Part shown: positions 1 to 13,428 of the stretch, in pieces
Layout: each line of letters starts with the position of its first letter
How positions within the stretch are numbered: position 1 is the stretch's first letter
Assembly (NCBI GenBank): GCA_910592005.1
Contig: CAJVPP010000011.1
Span: forward strand, 1-64,000
DNA length: 64,000 nucleotides
From: Funneliformis mosseae
Lineage: Eukaryota; Glomeromycota; Glomeromycetes; Glomerales; Glomeraceae
Reading direction: 5' to 3'
Made by a program: the position numbers and the translations under genes
Notes under the pieces: generated by a model
The model's input: the letters and a program-made list of their open reading frames with translations, nothing else
Told to the model about the DNA's origin: nothing
The model's database searches: none

Positions 1-1118
1 ATTATATATATTTATAAAATTAATTTAAAAAAAAAAATTTTTAAAAATTTTAATTTTTCATAAAAGTAAATCAGAAGGGAATTTATAATAAATAAATAGG
101 CAAATTTGCCTGCAAACCTTTACAGTTTAAGGGATAGTATTAATAAATCCAACAAATTATCTTAAAGAAGAGTATGTTCTAAAATAATATTTTTAAAGTA
201 GAGATGTGTTTTGAAGTAGAAGTAGAAGTAGAAGTATAATGTGATGTAAAAATTTTGATAAAAGTGAATAGTAAGAAGTATGGTATTATAATATTTACAA
301 ATTTTATTTTCAATAAAAGTAGTATCATAGTTTTTCACTTTTTTTCAAGCTAATATATATTCTTTTATCAGTTTTTGATTTATTTTTAGATCACAAAGTG
401 ATGCTTGTTTATAATATGTATATATATTACAAAATTCTTGATATTTACCTTAAGGCTATTTATAAAAAAAGTTTTTGTTAAAATTTAGTATTTTAAAGAA
501 ACTTTGTATAATTTTACAATCTTTTAAAAAAAAAGATTATTACATAAAATTTATTTATATTTATTTCGTTTTACATGCCTTTTTTATGAATTTTTTTTAT
601 ATGATAAAAAAATTTTAGCCAATTAAAATAGCAATTATGTGAGAAGTAGAGGATTAGCTTACTAATTAAACAAAATCAGCTAATTTCTGATACATCTTAA
701 ATAGTAAAATATAATTTTGGCTAAAACTAAGGATAATTATGGCTGAAATTATATTTGTTCAACTCACCTTTTTCTCTTAAAATTATAAGTCTATATATTA
801 TGTTAAACATACATTTTGCTTGATTTAATTTAAATTCTAGTATAGATTAATATAATAAACCTACGAAATTCAAGCTTTTGATGATATTGAATTAGAACTC
901 TAAATCTAATCAGATCAACTTATTACCAAACCTGATTTGATCTAAAATCTAGGTTAAGTCAATAAATTTTTAAATTAATGTCAAATCAGATTAATAGGTC
1001 AATCTAATCTAATCTGATCTGATAAAATTTAGATTAATTAATTATTCTTCTTGAATAATTTATTATTATTAAATTAGAAATTACAAAGTTGATTAAATAA
1101 ATTAATAATAGTAAATAA
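1..1118. other. AT-rich gene-free stretch
   Basis: No reading frame with recognisable content is present on either strand. The stretch is dominated by A/T runs. It contains a short hexanucleotide microsatellite (GAAGTA, four units, 213-236) and, at about 895-1037, repeated CTAATC/TCAGAT words arranged as an imperfect inverted repeat. It ends at the poly-T that marks the 3' end of the first LINE copy. Confidence 0.7.
213..236. repeat. (GAAGTA)4 microsatellite
   Basis: Four perfect head-to-tail copies of the hexamer GAAGTA in otherwise AT-rich DNA. No coding context is seen around it. Confidence 0.9.
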
Positions 1119-1315
1119 TTTTTTTTTTTTATTTTTTAAAGTGCGGTAGTTTCACATAATCTTTATTATGATAAAAGTATAATGTAAAATAAAATACATA
1201 TCAAGAAGAAAAAATGAAAATCTTGTACAGAAAAGAAAAATTAAACTATAGAAGACTGATCCAGTACTTCCCTAGATCAATTTTAACCTAAACTAAAACT
1301 ATCACTTCTGAGTAT

Positions 1316-4300
1316 TTAAATGAAAAGTAAAACAAGAGAGGGCTTGGCCACTACTACACCAAAAATTCGTCCAGTAAGATCAAGTTGCATCATGATATTT
1401 ATTGGATCAGCGTTATTGTTGTTGGTAGGAATACTATGAGGAAGTTCAAAATCTGAAGAAATGAAATTGTCCTTTTTATCTTTGAGGTTAATGTTGGCAG
1501 CTTTCTTAATGGCAGATTGACTGGTACACCTATCAATCCAAAAATGTTGTGATTCTTCATAAATGAAGTGCATGAGAGATGAACACGCAATTAAAGCTGT
1601 AGGCATATGTGGAAGGTTGTTGTGAATGAGTTCAAAGAGGTAGTAGGAATAATACCTTTAATGAGAATCACAAAGGAGAAGAAAGTTGAGAGGTTCCACT
1701 AATTAAGATTGTCAATATCGATCGATTGTGCATTGGTAATGACTTTAAGGTAGTCTTTAACTTATTGTATAAACATTTTCATTTGATAGTCAACCATTGG
1801 GTAGGTCTATATATGGAAAAAGTCTTCGTCCGCAACCTTACATCAAGGACACAAAGCTGAAGATGAGAACAATAATAGATGTCTAATTTTTAGAATTTCA
1901 ACTGTAGGAAGCATTTTCAGCAGTCGTTGAAATTTTTTCATTCTTATGGTAAAGGCTATGTATGATGTGTGATTGGTGGTGATATTATCACTGAAGCAGA
2001 AAGAGGTAGTGAGTCAATTGATTTTGAAGAATTGGTGGTATTTGTTAATTACATGCAATGATAAAATTTGCTAAAGATGCTTGTGTCAGAAGATGTCCTT
2101 TACAAGTTGTCTAATCGATAGGAGAATAGGTTGGTTGTTATATTTAAAGAAGCTTTGTGGAGCAGCCGTCATGTTAAATTGCAAGACAGGAAGGGTGAGA
2201 GCATCTTTCGCCATAGCGTCTACCTTATTGTTCAAAAGATTGTTTGAGTACGCTTTGACTTTTATTAAGTGGACATCCAGGTTGTGCACAGAGATCACTT
2301 CAAAAAGGCAAGACCAAAGCACAAAATTATTGATTTTCAGGAACGGTCTGAAAGTGGAAGACTGCTTTTTGAGGAAACTAAATTTGTTGAACTGTGATAT
2401 GATAATAGTTGAGTCAGTATAAACTCTGACTACGCAGTTTGAAGGGGCAGTCAGAAGAGCTGTAAAAAGAGCTGCAAATTCAGGTATTGATGATGATGGA
2501 AAGCTGGAGGTCAAAGTGGTGCTGAAGGAAACTATAGGCGAGTTTTGGTTGTATTGTAGCCAAGCAAGCCCCATTTTGATTGAAGGAAGACTGATGTTTG
2601 TAAGAAATCTGTTGGTATAAAATTCTAACTCAGTAGCAGAAACAAAATTAGAAGAAAGTGTTAGTAGTTCTTCTTTGTGTGGAGAAGAGATAAATCTATC
2701 TATATAAGAGCTATAGGTATGAGGAAGCACAGTAGGCGGTACATTTAAGACATGAGGTTGTAAGGACGCGACTGCACAAGTCAGTGCTAGTTCATTCAGA
2801 GCACCAATGGATAGCACTGTGAAATTGGAACTGTTATAGTAAATGTTGTGAAAAGCTGCACAGTATATTCGGAGAATACTGACATAGCAGTAGGATCTGT
2901 TTGTTGAAGATGTACTTTGATTATGCAGGAAACAGCAGGGCATGGGAACAATTTGGTACTGTGATCAGTTGCTTTTTCAAAATTATAGTGTCTGAGGTGC
3001 AAATTATGTTGGTCAGCTTGGGTGATGCGTCCAATGATAAACTGTTGAGATTGAATATCCAGTTCACAGCGTACGATCTATAACTAGGGGTAAGTTGTTG
3101 TTACTTTAAAGTGTAACCAAACATAAAGTTGTGCGAGAATGTTCTGGTGATGAATCTATCAGGTGATAGTTATAAATACTGTTCCATGATAGTAAACCAT
3201 TTGGGGTTCTGACAAACCTTGTTTATTGGTGCGTAATGTGGATGAGGTCTTTGTAAGAAAATATGTAGTTACTAATACAATTGACTAGTTGTTCAGCGTA
3301 AAGAACTGAGCATTTTCTGAGGTCTAGGACGTGATTTCTGTAGATAGGCTTAATAAGGTCTGAAATCAGGGTGGTACCTCCAGATACCAAGTTATTTGAG
3401 TTTAACGGAATGCTAAGGTTAATGTTCAGATTGTTTAAGATACTAAGCAGAGCCAGAAACCAGTCATCTTTAGACCTCTAAGTATTATAAGGCCAATGTA
3501 CTAAAGGATTGATATACAACCATTCCCAGGTTTGCAGTTGTCTAACACGAATTTTAAATGTGAGGCCTAATAAGTTGGGTTCATTGACCATCTGCAGAAG
3601 AGCGTTGCTAAGATTTTGAATAAGTCTTTAGTGAAGAGGGGTAATGTTGTAAAAATAATGTGACAGAAAAAGCGAGGACAGCGTTTTTCATAAGAAGTGC
3701 AATTTAGAACAGAGGAAAGTTACATATGAGGTCATGATTCTAACACAATGTTTTTCTGAAGGGAGAGTAAGTTGCGATTTGTATTTGATGCGTGACAGAA
3801 TGACTGTATTGAATATATATGTGAGATGTGTGTCTGTTAGTTTTTTGATTGTATTATGGTAATTGCTGACTTGATTTCTTCATGAATTTGGTTGGTAATA
3901 AACGTTCTATTGTCTGTTAATAAGATCCAGACTCTGAGATATCTAATACTTTTACTAGGTTTACGTGTGGTGATATGATGAGTATTGTTATGATTGGCAA
4001 TGGTAAAGGGCTCTAACTGAGTCTTATTTACCAAGAGTTCTGACTTGGGCCAATTAACCTGGATGTCATTAAAGGAGTAGAAACTGTTAGCAATACTAAT
4101 AATTGATGACAGGTCATCAGCAGACTTGGCAATCTACAGAGTATCGTCTATAAATGCTAAAGCTGAGATCGTTATGAACAGGCTTTGCTTAATGGGTAAC
4201 TGAGCATCAGGTTGCCAATTGCAACTCATTTTATAGCCGTGAGGTGACTCCTGGACTCTACAGAGCAGTGGGTCGTAGTAAATACACCACAAAAGGGTAA

Positions 4301-6568
4301 AATGACTTCTCCTTGATCGATACCAAAAATGACAATGTAGGGATCAGTATTGCCATGAGCAGTGAAGATGCTGTTGAGTCTTGGAATAAATAGTTTCATG
4401 ATGATGTTGATGTATCTAAAAGGGATTCGTAGTCTTTCCATTGTTTTGACTAATATAAACACGTTGACACAGTCGTATGCTTTGGACATATCTTATAAAA
4501 GGACCCAGAATTCAGATTTATTAGTGACAGCATCTTGTTTTATGTTGTTTATTATGTGTATGGGATCAAAAGTGGATTTAAAAGGCAGTCCAGCAAAATT
4601 TGATCCTTTCAGAATGTTGTGTTATATAATTATTGAAGTGAGTCTATTATTGAGCAGTTTTACAAAGCCTTTCTCGGGCATTTCAAGAGCGTGATTGGGC
4701 GTGTGTTATTAAGGTTGAATTCCTAAGGTTTAGGTTTAGGAATCAGATAAACGTAGGCAAAGTTCCATTTCGTGAGAATTGAAAAAATCTGAAGGCAGCC
4801 ACAAATAATTAACCAAAGGTATTTTCTACTATGTAGACCCAAATGCTTAAGCATTTTGTTAGATATAGAGGAGGGGCCTGTAGCTTTATCATTGGGCAGA
4901 CACTCTATAATTCTATACCATTCATTAGCTGATGGGAACGAAGTGAGCTTGTCGTATATCGTTGAATCAATATCTGCAATTGGTTGGTATGTGAAAGTCC
5001 ATTCTTCTGGAATTATCTTGTCACAGTGTTTCATTTCTGCAATTTGTTGAAAGTGTCTGTTAACTTTATTTTTCACTTTGATTTCATTAGTCAGTAATGG
5101 CTTATCATATTTAGAATTGTCCAGACATTTATCAAGAGTAATAATTTTCCTTTTCCTATTCAATATAGAATTGATCATACGCGACGGATCAGCATTATAG
5201 TTGTCGATACGAGCTTAGAGCGCTTGTTGTATGCTCTTGATTTTGAACTCCTGCTCTTTGAATTTAGCTTCAACATAAAGACCAGCTAGTAATAATTTGG
5301 TATCAGTGATAACTGAATTGATATGAGCTAGGGAATGGTTAATATTTACAGTTGTCACATGTAGGTTGTTAGATTGGGCAATAGTGAGGAATTCTTTATA
5401 TTTAGATGACCATTCTGGACACTTAGTTATATCTTTGAGACAAGCTCAGGTGAGTTTGTTGAATCTGTGTAAGGTCTTGATGTTCTTATAAACTGTTAAG
5501 AGACCTATAGGCCATTTTTTATAGTGAGTTGTTCTAGCTTTGCTTACAGGTATACAAGATTTGGCTGCTGTGATGATTGATTCTTGAAATACATTTCACG
5601 AGCTATTGAGTGAGGACTGTGTCCAGAGCTTTGTAGTGAAAAGGTCTTTAAGAAAACTATGTTTGGTGATATTGTCAGTTTTGGCCGCGAATTTAGCCCA
5701 TTTCATGTCATCCATGTGGGAATAAACGAAAAAGCTTTCTTTGGACATTGTCTGTCGTTCGAAGGAGTGGTTAAAAAGTCAAACATTGAAGACATTACAA
5801 CTGAATGATCAGAGACAGAGGGTATCATAGACACTGTTTGGCATGTGAGAATGTTTAAGGTCAATTCTGAAGACATTCAAATATAATCAATTCGTGATGA
5901 AGTATTATGACAAAAAAATGATGGAAAAGATGAACGGTTGGTATTATGGACGATGCTGAAAATGTCAAACAAATTGTGTCTTGACAGTGAGTTCATAAAT
6001 GGATTGTATGTTGTAGGTTCTGTGTACGGTCAAAATCAGCGTTAAAATCTTCAAACAGGATGATGTGGTAGTTATCTCGGATTGCTTTTGCAAGAAGTGC
6101 GTTTATATATGTATGTATAACTCTGCATAGTGTTTTTGAACCTGGGTTGAGTGGTGGGAAGTACACATTGATAACTAATAATTTTTGTTTGTCAGCAAAT
6201 TGTAATTTAGCGTAAATAATTTGATCATATTTTGAATCGTGTTTGAAAACGTGTTTAGCAAGTTTTTTACTGAAGGAGAGGCTGACACTAAACCCGCTAG
6301 TTTAGCTCTCCTGGTACGTGCTAGTGAAGGAAATAAAATTTGGAAAAGATCGATTGAGAACAGAAGAGTTGTTGGATTTGAAGTTCGTTTCTTGGAGACT
6401 GATGATATCAAGATCATATGATTCATATAAAGATATTAAGTAGTTTTGTTTGGCTAAGTTGTTGAGAGATCTAACATTATGTGTTGCAATGTTTATAGTT
6501 AGTAAATAGTTATTTTAGGAGGTGATAACATTCATATCAGGGATTGTACTGGTAGAGACAATGTTCAT
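1316..6568 (-). pseudogene. LINE copy A ORF2 (endonuclease-RT-RNase H-zinc knuckle), decayed
   Basis: In order along the minus strand: an AP endonuclease start (INIATHNVRS, about 6500), the RT with motif A (SKAYDCV, about 4480), motif B (GIDQGEV) and motif C (AFIDDT, about 4160), an RNase H with CVVRVYTDST and IKVKAYSNN (2200-2640), and a C-terminal CX2CX8HX4C knuckle near 1810-1860, where the last Cys reads Tyr. Stops fall at positions where Trp is expected, for example right after the AFIDDTL motif (TAG) and inside the knuckle (TGA). The first RNase H Asp is replaced (FYTNRF). Several frameshifts split the frame. This copy cannot encode an active enzyme. Confidence 0.8.
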
Positions 6569-6582
6569 TATGAGGATCAAAA

Positions 6583-8555
6583 TTATTGCGGAAAGCTGCC
6601 AAGGCAGCTTTTAATGTTTCTATCTAATGTGTTGGTAATGGGGGTGAAAGATTTAGCATCATGCTCACTCATCAGACCTTTGTTTAGGAGAATTTACTGG
6701 AAGTCCGCACAAGTAGATGAAAGACTGTTGATGGTTATAGTGAACGAAGATATACGTCTTTGTTGGCGGTGACAGATTGTGATAAGCTGTTTATTTGTCT
6801 TTTTTTGTAAAGGGGTTACGCAATTAGAAACATCAATATGAGGGTATTTTTCATCAGCTAGTGATGATTCAGGGGGAAATGCATTATTGTGTTCAGCCGC
6901 ATTCTGAGGGATAATAATATTAATTTCGAGTGCTTTTTCAATGATACTAAGTCTGTCTTGTGAGAAAGCTAAACTAGAGGTTAGGATTGTGAGTTGTTCC
7001 AAAATGGCCTCGAGTTGCGTGATGATGAATTTTTGAAAGTCCTGATCGTGTATGGAGCCTCCTTTAATGGTACCATTGGAGAGATTTTTGATCAGTTTGG
7101 GTGACTGGATTGGCTTGTTTGTTTCAATTTTCATATTATCAGGAATGTCATCAGCCCAAGTCAAGGGTTTAGGTGTTGGTTTATGTTTGTTACTAGAAGG
7201 GGTCTATAGTGGGGGGTTAGTTGTAGAGCCTTTAGGTCAGTTATCCTTCTCCTTATTCTTTAAAGCATCTACGAAGGTGACGTTGTCTCTTACTGCACCT
7301 CTTTGTTGTTGTTTTTTTAGGGCAACGTAATTACTGAATTAAGCTGGTTAAAATTTTTGATAAAGTTGTTGCATATTACGGTCTTTAGGATTGTGTCTAC
7401 GTTTTAAACAATTTGTCGCATTATGATGGGCAGACGAGCAAATAGCGTAAAGTTTTTCTTGGAGTCTGTCCATTCAACTTTTTTTTCATTTAGTGTTAGG
7501 TCTGTAAGTTTACTAGCTGTTTCACAGAGTTCCACAGAGGTGAAGTAAAAGTAGGCGTGTTGGAGATAGTTATAGTTTGACCTAGCCCTAGAAACGATCC
7601 AGGCAGTTGCTTCTGTCATTCGATCAATGTCCAAGAAGTCACGTAACATGGTATTCCTTAGAAGGTTAGTTAGCTTAATTGAATACTTAGAATTGTTCTA
7701 GATGTCTACACAAGATGAATTGCTTCTGTGGAATCTGATCATATTGTTAAGCAGAAATATTCTATCTTCTTTATCAAGTTCAGTGAAGTTAGCATCCTTA
7801 TCGAAGGTAATATTAGTTCATTGCCATAAATTACAGGTTTCTATCGTAATTTAGGTGATATTACCATATTTGGAAAATAATTTTTTGAGGCGCAATTCAG
7901 TGGCGTCAAGCGGAATTTCAGTCACAGTGATAGAAAGTTCCAGAATAAAGGGAGCTTGTTTTTGTAGGACAAGTGATAAAATGTGTTACCATCCATTTGT
8001 GGAATCTACACCTTGCAGAAATTATCTCGTTCATTTTTGTCAAGAAAGGCAAGTTTAAGGATGGTTTGTTTATGGTCTGCTAGAGATTTGCCACGTGTAA
8101 TATTTGAAAAGGATAGTAACTCCATGCAGTGCTGATTGATGATGTCAGCAATTTTTTGTTGGGAGGTTTCGCCTTTGTATTTTTTGAGTAAACAGTATGC
8201 AAAAAATTTTTCGAGAGGGCAACTGTTGGTAAAAGTGAGGATATCTTTCTCAGTAGCGATAAGGTTTTCAGTGGGGTCAGAGCTATCGTCAATATTCATA
8301 GTACTGGAAGAAGCTACGTTGATGGTTAAGGGAACTTCCTTTTCTTTGCCTTTGTTGTTTACTGGAGAAGTTTCGATATGAGTGTTATCAACTTTCATAT
8401 CATTTTCAGGAATAAAGTTGTTCATCGGGACAGATAAAGAGACTGTTAGTTTAACTGTCTGCATAGTATTTTGTCTTTTGTGAGGTTGCTGGACATTTTT
8501 GGGCGACGCAGAGCGACCACGGTTGTTATTTTGTTTTCTGCTGTTATTTGGCATG
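6583..8555 (-). pseudogene. LINE copy A ORF1 (zinc-knuckle nucleic-acid-binding protein), decayed
   Basis: The start is set by the Met beginning MPNNSRKQNNNRG, which aligns with copy B (MPKNSRKQNNNRG); the longer open frame to 8743 runs into the 3' end of copy B and is not a real extension. Near 7390-7440 the frame encodes a zinc knuckle of spacing CX2CX4HX4C (CAIC, then H, then C). A basic Asn/Ser-rich N terminus precedes it. The frame is broken by several stops, including a CAA to TAA change after CADFQ near 6693. The ORF1 stop at 6583-6585 lies about 15 bases before the ORF2 Met, a spacing seen in copy B as well. The expected role is RNA chaperone/RNP formation, known from ORF1 proteins of other LINEs. 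Confidence 0.75.
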
Positions 8556-11500
8556 GTGGAGAAGCAGAAAGTTATATTAATATTTTTTTTTTTTTTTTTT
8601 AAAGTGCGATAGTTCCACATAATCTTTATTATGATAAAAGTATAATATAAAGTAAAATACAAATCAAGAAGAAAAAATGAAAATCTCGTACAGAAAAGAA
8701 AAACTAAACTATAGAAGACCGACCCTGCACTCCCCCAGATCAATTCTAACCTAAGCTAAAACTATCACTTCTGAGTATAATCAAAAAGTAAAACAGGAGA
8801 GGGCTTGGCCACTACTGCACCAAAAATTTGTCCAGTGGGATCCAAGTTGCATCATGGTGTTTATTGGATCAGCATTATTGTAGTTGGTAGAAATACTGTG
8901 GGAAAGATCAAAACCTGAAGAAATGAAGTTATCTAATTTATTTTTTAGGTAAATGTTTGCAGCTTTCTCGATGGCAGATTGACGATTACACCTATCAATC
9001 CAAAAACGTTATGATTCTTCATAAATGAAGTACATGAAAGATGAACATGCGGATAATGCGGTGGGCATGTGTGGAAGATTGTTATGGATAAGTTCAAAGA
9101 GAGTGGTAGGAACAAGGTCTTTAATGAGAACCACAAAGGAGAAGGAGGTTGAAAGGTTCTACCAATTAAGATTGTTAATATCGATCGATTAAGCATTGGT
9201 AATGTCTTTAAGGTAGTTTTTTGCTTGTTGTATGAGCAACTTCATTTGATAGTCAACTATCGGACAGGTCTATATATGAAGGAAGTCCTCATCTGTAGCT
9301 TCACATTAGGAGTACAGTGTTGAGGGAGAGAAAAGAGACGGATGTCTAATTTTCAGGATTTCAATTGTAAGAAGCATTTCCAGCAGACGTTAGAACTTTT
9401 TTATTCTTGTAGAAGAGGCTACATATAATGTGTGATTTGTAGCGATATTGTCATTAAGGCAGAAGGAGATAACAAACCAATTAATTTTAAAGAAAAGTTG
9501 ATATTTGCTAAGTACATGCAATGATAAAATTTGTTGAAGATGCTTGTGTTGGAAGATGTCTTTTATAAGTTGTCTATTCGGTAAAAGAATAGATTGGTTG
9601 TTGTAGTTAAAAAAACTTTGTGGAGCAACCGTCATATTAAATTGCATGACTGGAAGGGTGAGAGCGACTTTTGCCATAGCGTCGACTTTGTTGTTTAGTA
9701 GATCATTTGAATGTGCTTTGACTTTTATCAAATGGACATCCAGGTTATACACAGAGATCACTTCGAAAAGACAAGACCAATGTACAGAATTGTTGATTTT
9801 TAGAAAAGGCCTGAAGGTGGGAGACTGTCTTTTAAGAAAACTAAATTTGTTGAACTGTGATATGATAACAGCTGAGTCAGTATAGGCTCTGACTTTGCAA
9901 TTTGAAGGGGCAGTCAGGAGTACTGTAAAAAGGGCTGCAAATTCAGGTATTGATGATAATGGAAAGCTAGAGGTCAAAGCAGTGCTGAAGGAAACTATGG
10001 GCAAATTTTGGTGGGATTGTAGCCAAGCAAACCCCATCTTGATTGAAGGAAGGCCTATATTTATAAGGGATCCATCTGTATAAAATTCTAATTCAGTAGC
10101 AGAAATAAAATTATTAGAAAGTGTTAGTAATTCTTCTTTATGTAAAGAAGGGATAAATCTATCTATACAAGAATTATGAGTGAGGGGATGAACAGAAGAT
10201 AATCTATTTAAGATATTGGGTTGAGAGGACGTAATTGCACAAGTCAATGCTAGTTCATTCAGAGCACCAGCTGATAACGCTGTTGAATTGAACTGTCGTA
10301 ATAAATATTGTGAAAAGCTGCACAGTATACATGAGGGATAATGACACAGCAGTATGATTTATTTATTAGAGGTGCATTCAGATTATGCAAGGAACAGCGT
10401 GGGTATGGGGTTAATTTTGTACTATGATCAATTGCTTTTTCAAAGTTATAATGTCTGAGGTGCAAATTGTGTTGGTCAGCATGAGTAATACGTCCAATGA
10501 CGAAACTGTTGAGATTGAATATCCAGCCTACAGCGTACGATTTGTAACTAGGGGTAAGATGTTGTTGTTTTAATATGTAACCATACATAAGGTTGTGTGG
10601 GAATATTCTGGTGATAAATCTGTCAGGTGATGGTTGTAAGTACTGTTCTATGATAGTAAACCATTTAGGGGTTCTGATAAATCTTGTTTGTTGATGCGTA
10701 ATATGGATGAGATCTTTATAAGAGAACATGTAGTTACTCACACAGTTTACCAGTTGTTCAGCAAAAAGAACTGAGTATTTTCTGAGATTCAGGACGTGAT
10801 TTCTGTATATAGGTTTAATGAGGTCTGAAATCAGAATCGCATCTTTGGATACCAGATTATTTGAGCTTAATGGAACGCTAAGGTTAATGTTCGGGTTGTT
10901 TAATGTACTAAGCAGCGTCAAAAGCCAGTCTTCTTTAGACCTCTGAGTATTATATGGCCAATGTACTAAAGGAGAGATGTGCAATCATTCTCGAGTTTGT
11001 AGTTGTCTAACACGAATCTTAAAAGTGAGGCCTAATAAGTTAGGTTCATTAGCCATCTGCAGAAGAGCACTGCTAAGATTCTGAATAATTCTTTGATGGA
11101 GGGGGGTAATATTGTAAAAATAGTGTGACAGAAAAAGTGAGGACAGCGTTTTCCGTGAGAAGTGCAATTTGGAGCGAAGGAAGGTTATATATGAGGCCAT
11201 GATTCAGACACAATGTTTTTCTAATGAGAGTGTAAGTTGTAATTTATACTCTATACGTGGTCAAATAACCGTATTGAATATATATGTAAGATGCGCGTTT
11301 GTTAATCGTTTAGAGCGCATTATGGTGATTGCTAACTTGATCTCTTCATGAATCTGATTAGTGATAAACATTTTGTTGTCTGTCAACAAGATCCAGACTC
11401 CTAGATACCTGACACTTTCACTGGGTTTCTGTGCGGTGATGTGATGTGTGTTGTTGTAATTAGCGATTGCAAAAGGCTCTAATTGAGTCTTATTTACCAA

Positions 11501-13428
11501 GAGTTTTGATTTGGGCCAATTAACCTGGATGTCATTAAAGGAGTAGAAACTGTTAGCAATACTAATAATTGATATCAGATCATCAGCAGACTTGGCAATC
11601 TATAGAGTATCGTCCATGAATACTAAGGCTAGGATCATTGTGAACAGGCATTACGTGGCTGGTAACTGAGCATCAGGTTACTAATTACAACTCATTTTAT
11701 AGCCGTGGGGTGACTCCTGGACTCTACAGAGCAGTGGGTTGTAGTATATACACCATAGGAGGGGTGAAATGACTTCTCCTTGGTCAATACCAGAAATTAC
11801 GACATAAGGATCTGTATTGCTGTGAGCTGTAAAGATACAGTTGAGTCTTGGAATAAATAATTTCATAATGATGTTGATGTAGCCTAAAGGGATTCTTAGC
11901 CTTTCCATTGCTTTGACCAATGTAAACACATTGACGCGATCATATGCCTTGGATATGTCTTGTAAAAGTACCCAAAGTTCAGATTTATTGGTGATGGCAT
12001 CTTGTTTTATATTGTCTATTATGTGTATGGAATCAAAAGTGGATTTAAATGACAGTCCTGCGAAGTTTAATCCTTTCAATATGTTGTTTTGAACAATTAT
12101 TGATGCAAGTCTGATATTGAGTAATTTTACAAATGCTTTTCTTAGGCATTCCAGAAGCGTGATTGGACAAGTATTGTTGAGGTCGAATTCTTAAGGTTTA
12201 GGTTTAGGAATCGGATAGACATAAGCGAAGTTTTATCTTGTAGGGATTAAAAAAATCTGAAGACAACTATAAATAATTAACCAGAGGTATTTTCTACTAT
12301 ATGAACCCAGATGCTTAAGCATTTTATTAGATATAGAAGAGGGACCAGTAGCTTTGTCATTGGGTAAACACTCTATAATCCTGTACTATTCGTCAGCTAA
12401 TGGGAGCGAATTGAGCTTTTGTATATTACTGGGTCAATATCAGCAATTGGTTGGTATGTGGAAGTCCATTCTTCTGGAATTGTTTTGTCATAATGTGTTG
12501 TTTCTGCGATTTGTTAGAAATGTCTATTGACTTCATTTTTCACGTCAGTATTACTAGTCAGTAACAGCTTATCTTGTTTAGAGTTGTCCAGGCATTTATC
12601 AAGGATGATAACCTTCCTTTTCCTATTCAATATGGAGTCGATCATACGTGAAGGATCAGCATTGTAATCATTAATGCGAGCTTGGAGCGCTTCTTAGATG
12701 CTTTTAATTTTGAACTCCTGTTCTTTGAGTTTAGCTTTGACATAAAGACCTGCTAATAATAATTTAATGTCAGTGATAACTGAATTAATATGAGCTAAGG
12801 AATGGTAAATGTTTACGGTTGTCATGTGTAGGTTACTAGATTGGGCAATGATGAGAAATTCTTCATATTTGGATGACCATTCTGAACATTTGGTTATGTT
12901 GTTAAGGCAAGTTCTGGTAAGTTTGTTGAATCTGTGTAAGGTCTTGATATTCTTGTAAACGGTTAAGAGACCTATAGGCCATTTTTTATAGCGGGTTGTT
13001 CTGCCTTTGCTTACAGGTATGCAAGATTTGGCCGCTGCAATTATGGATTCTTGAAATACGATCTACAAGCTGTTGAGTGAGGACTGAGTCCAGTGCTTTG
13101 AAATGGAAAGGTCTTTAAGGGAACTGTATTTAGTGATGTTGTCAGTTTTGGCAGCGAATTTGGCCTATTTCAGGTCATCTATATGAGAGTAATTGAAGAA
13201 ACTCTTCCTAGGACATCGTCTATCGTTCAAGGGAGTAGTCAAAAAATCAGACATTGAAGTCATTACAACTAAATGATTAGAGACAGAGGGTATCATGGGT
13301 ACTGTTTGGCACGTGAGGATGTTCAATGTCATTTAGAGGACATCCAAATGTAATCGATTTGTGACGAAGTATTATTACGAAGAAAGGACGGGAATGATAA
13401 ACGGTTAGTATTGTGAATATGCTAAAAA

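Larger units (their letters stand above)
1121..8568 (-). mobile_element. LINE (non-LTR retrotransposon), copy A, full length, inactive
   Basis: The element reads on the minus strand, so its poly(A) tail appears as the T run at 1121-1130 and its 5' end lies just upstream of the ORF1 start at 8555. Length is about 7.45 kb, matching copy B (8583-16984) once the insertion in copy B is removed, so both are judged full length. Gene order is ORF1 with a CCHC zinc knuckle, then ORF2 with AP-type endonuclease, reverse transcriptase, RNase H and a C-terminal CCHC knuckle. This order fits RNase H-bearing LINE clades; I do not assign a clade. Both ORFs carry many stops and frameshifts, and the RNase H Asp of FYTDGS reads Asn here, so the copy is dead. 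Differences from copy B are mostly transitions. Confidence 0.9.

Noticed and set aside
8006..8743. 245-codon minus frame starting MIWGSAGSVFYS
   Set aside because: Its first 60 codons run through the 3' end and poly(A) tail of LINE copy B and across the junction; the ORF1 start is the Met at 8555, as shown by copy B.
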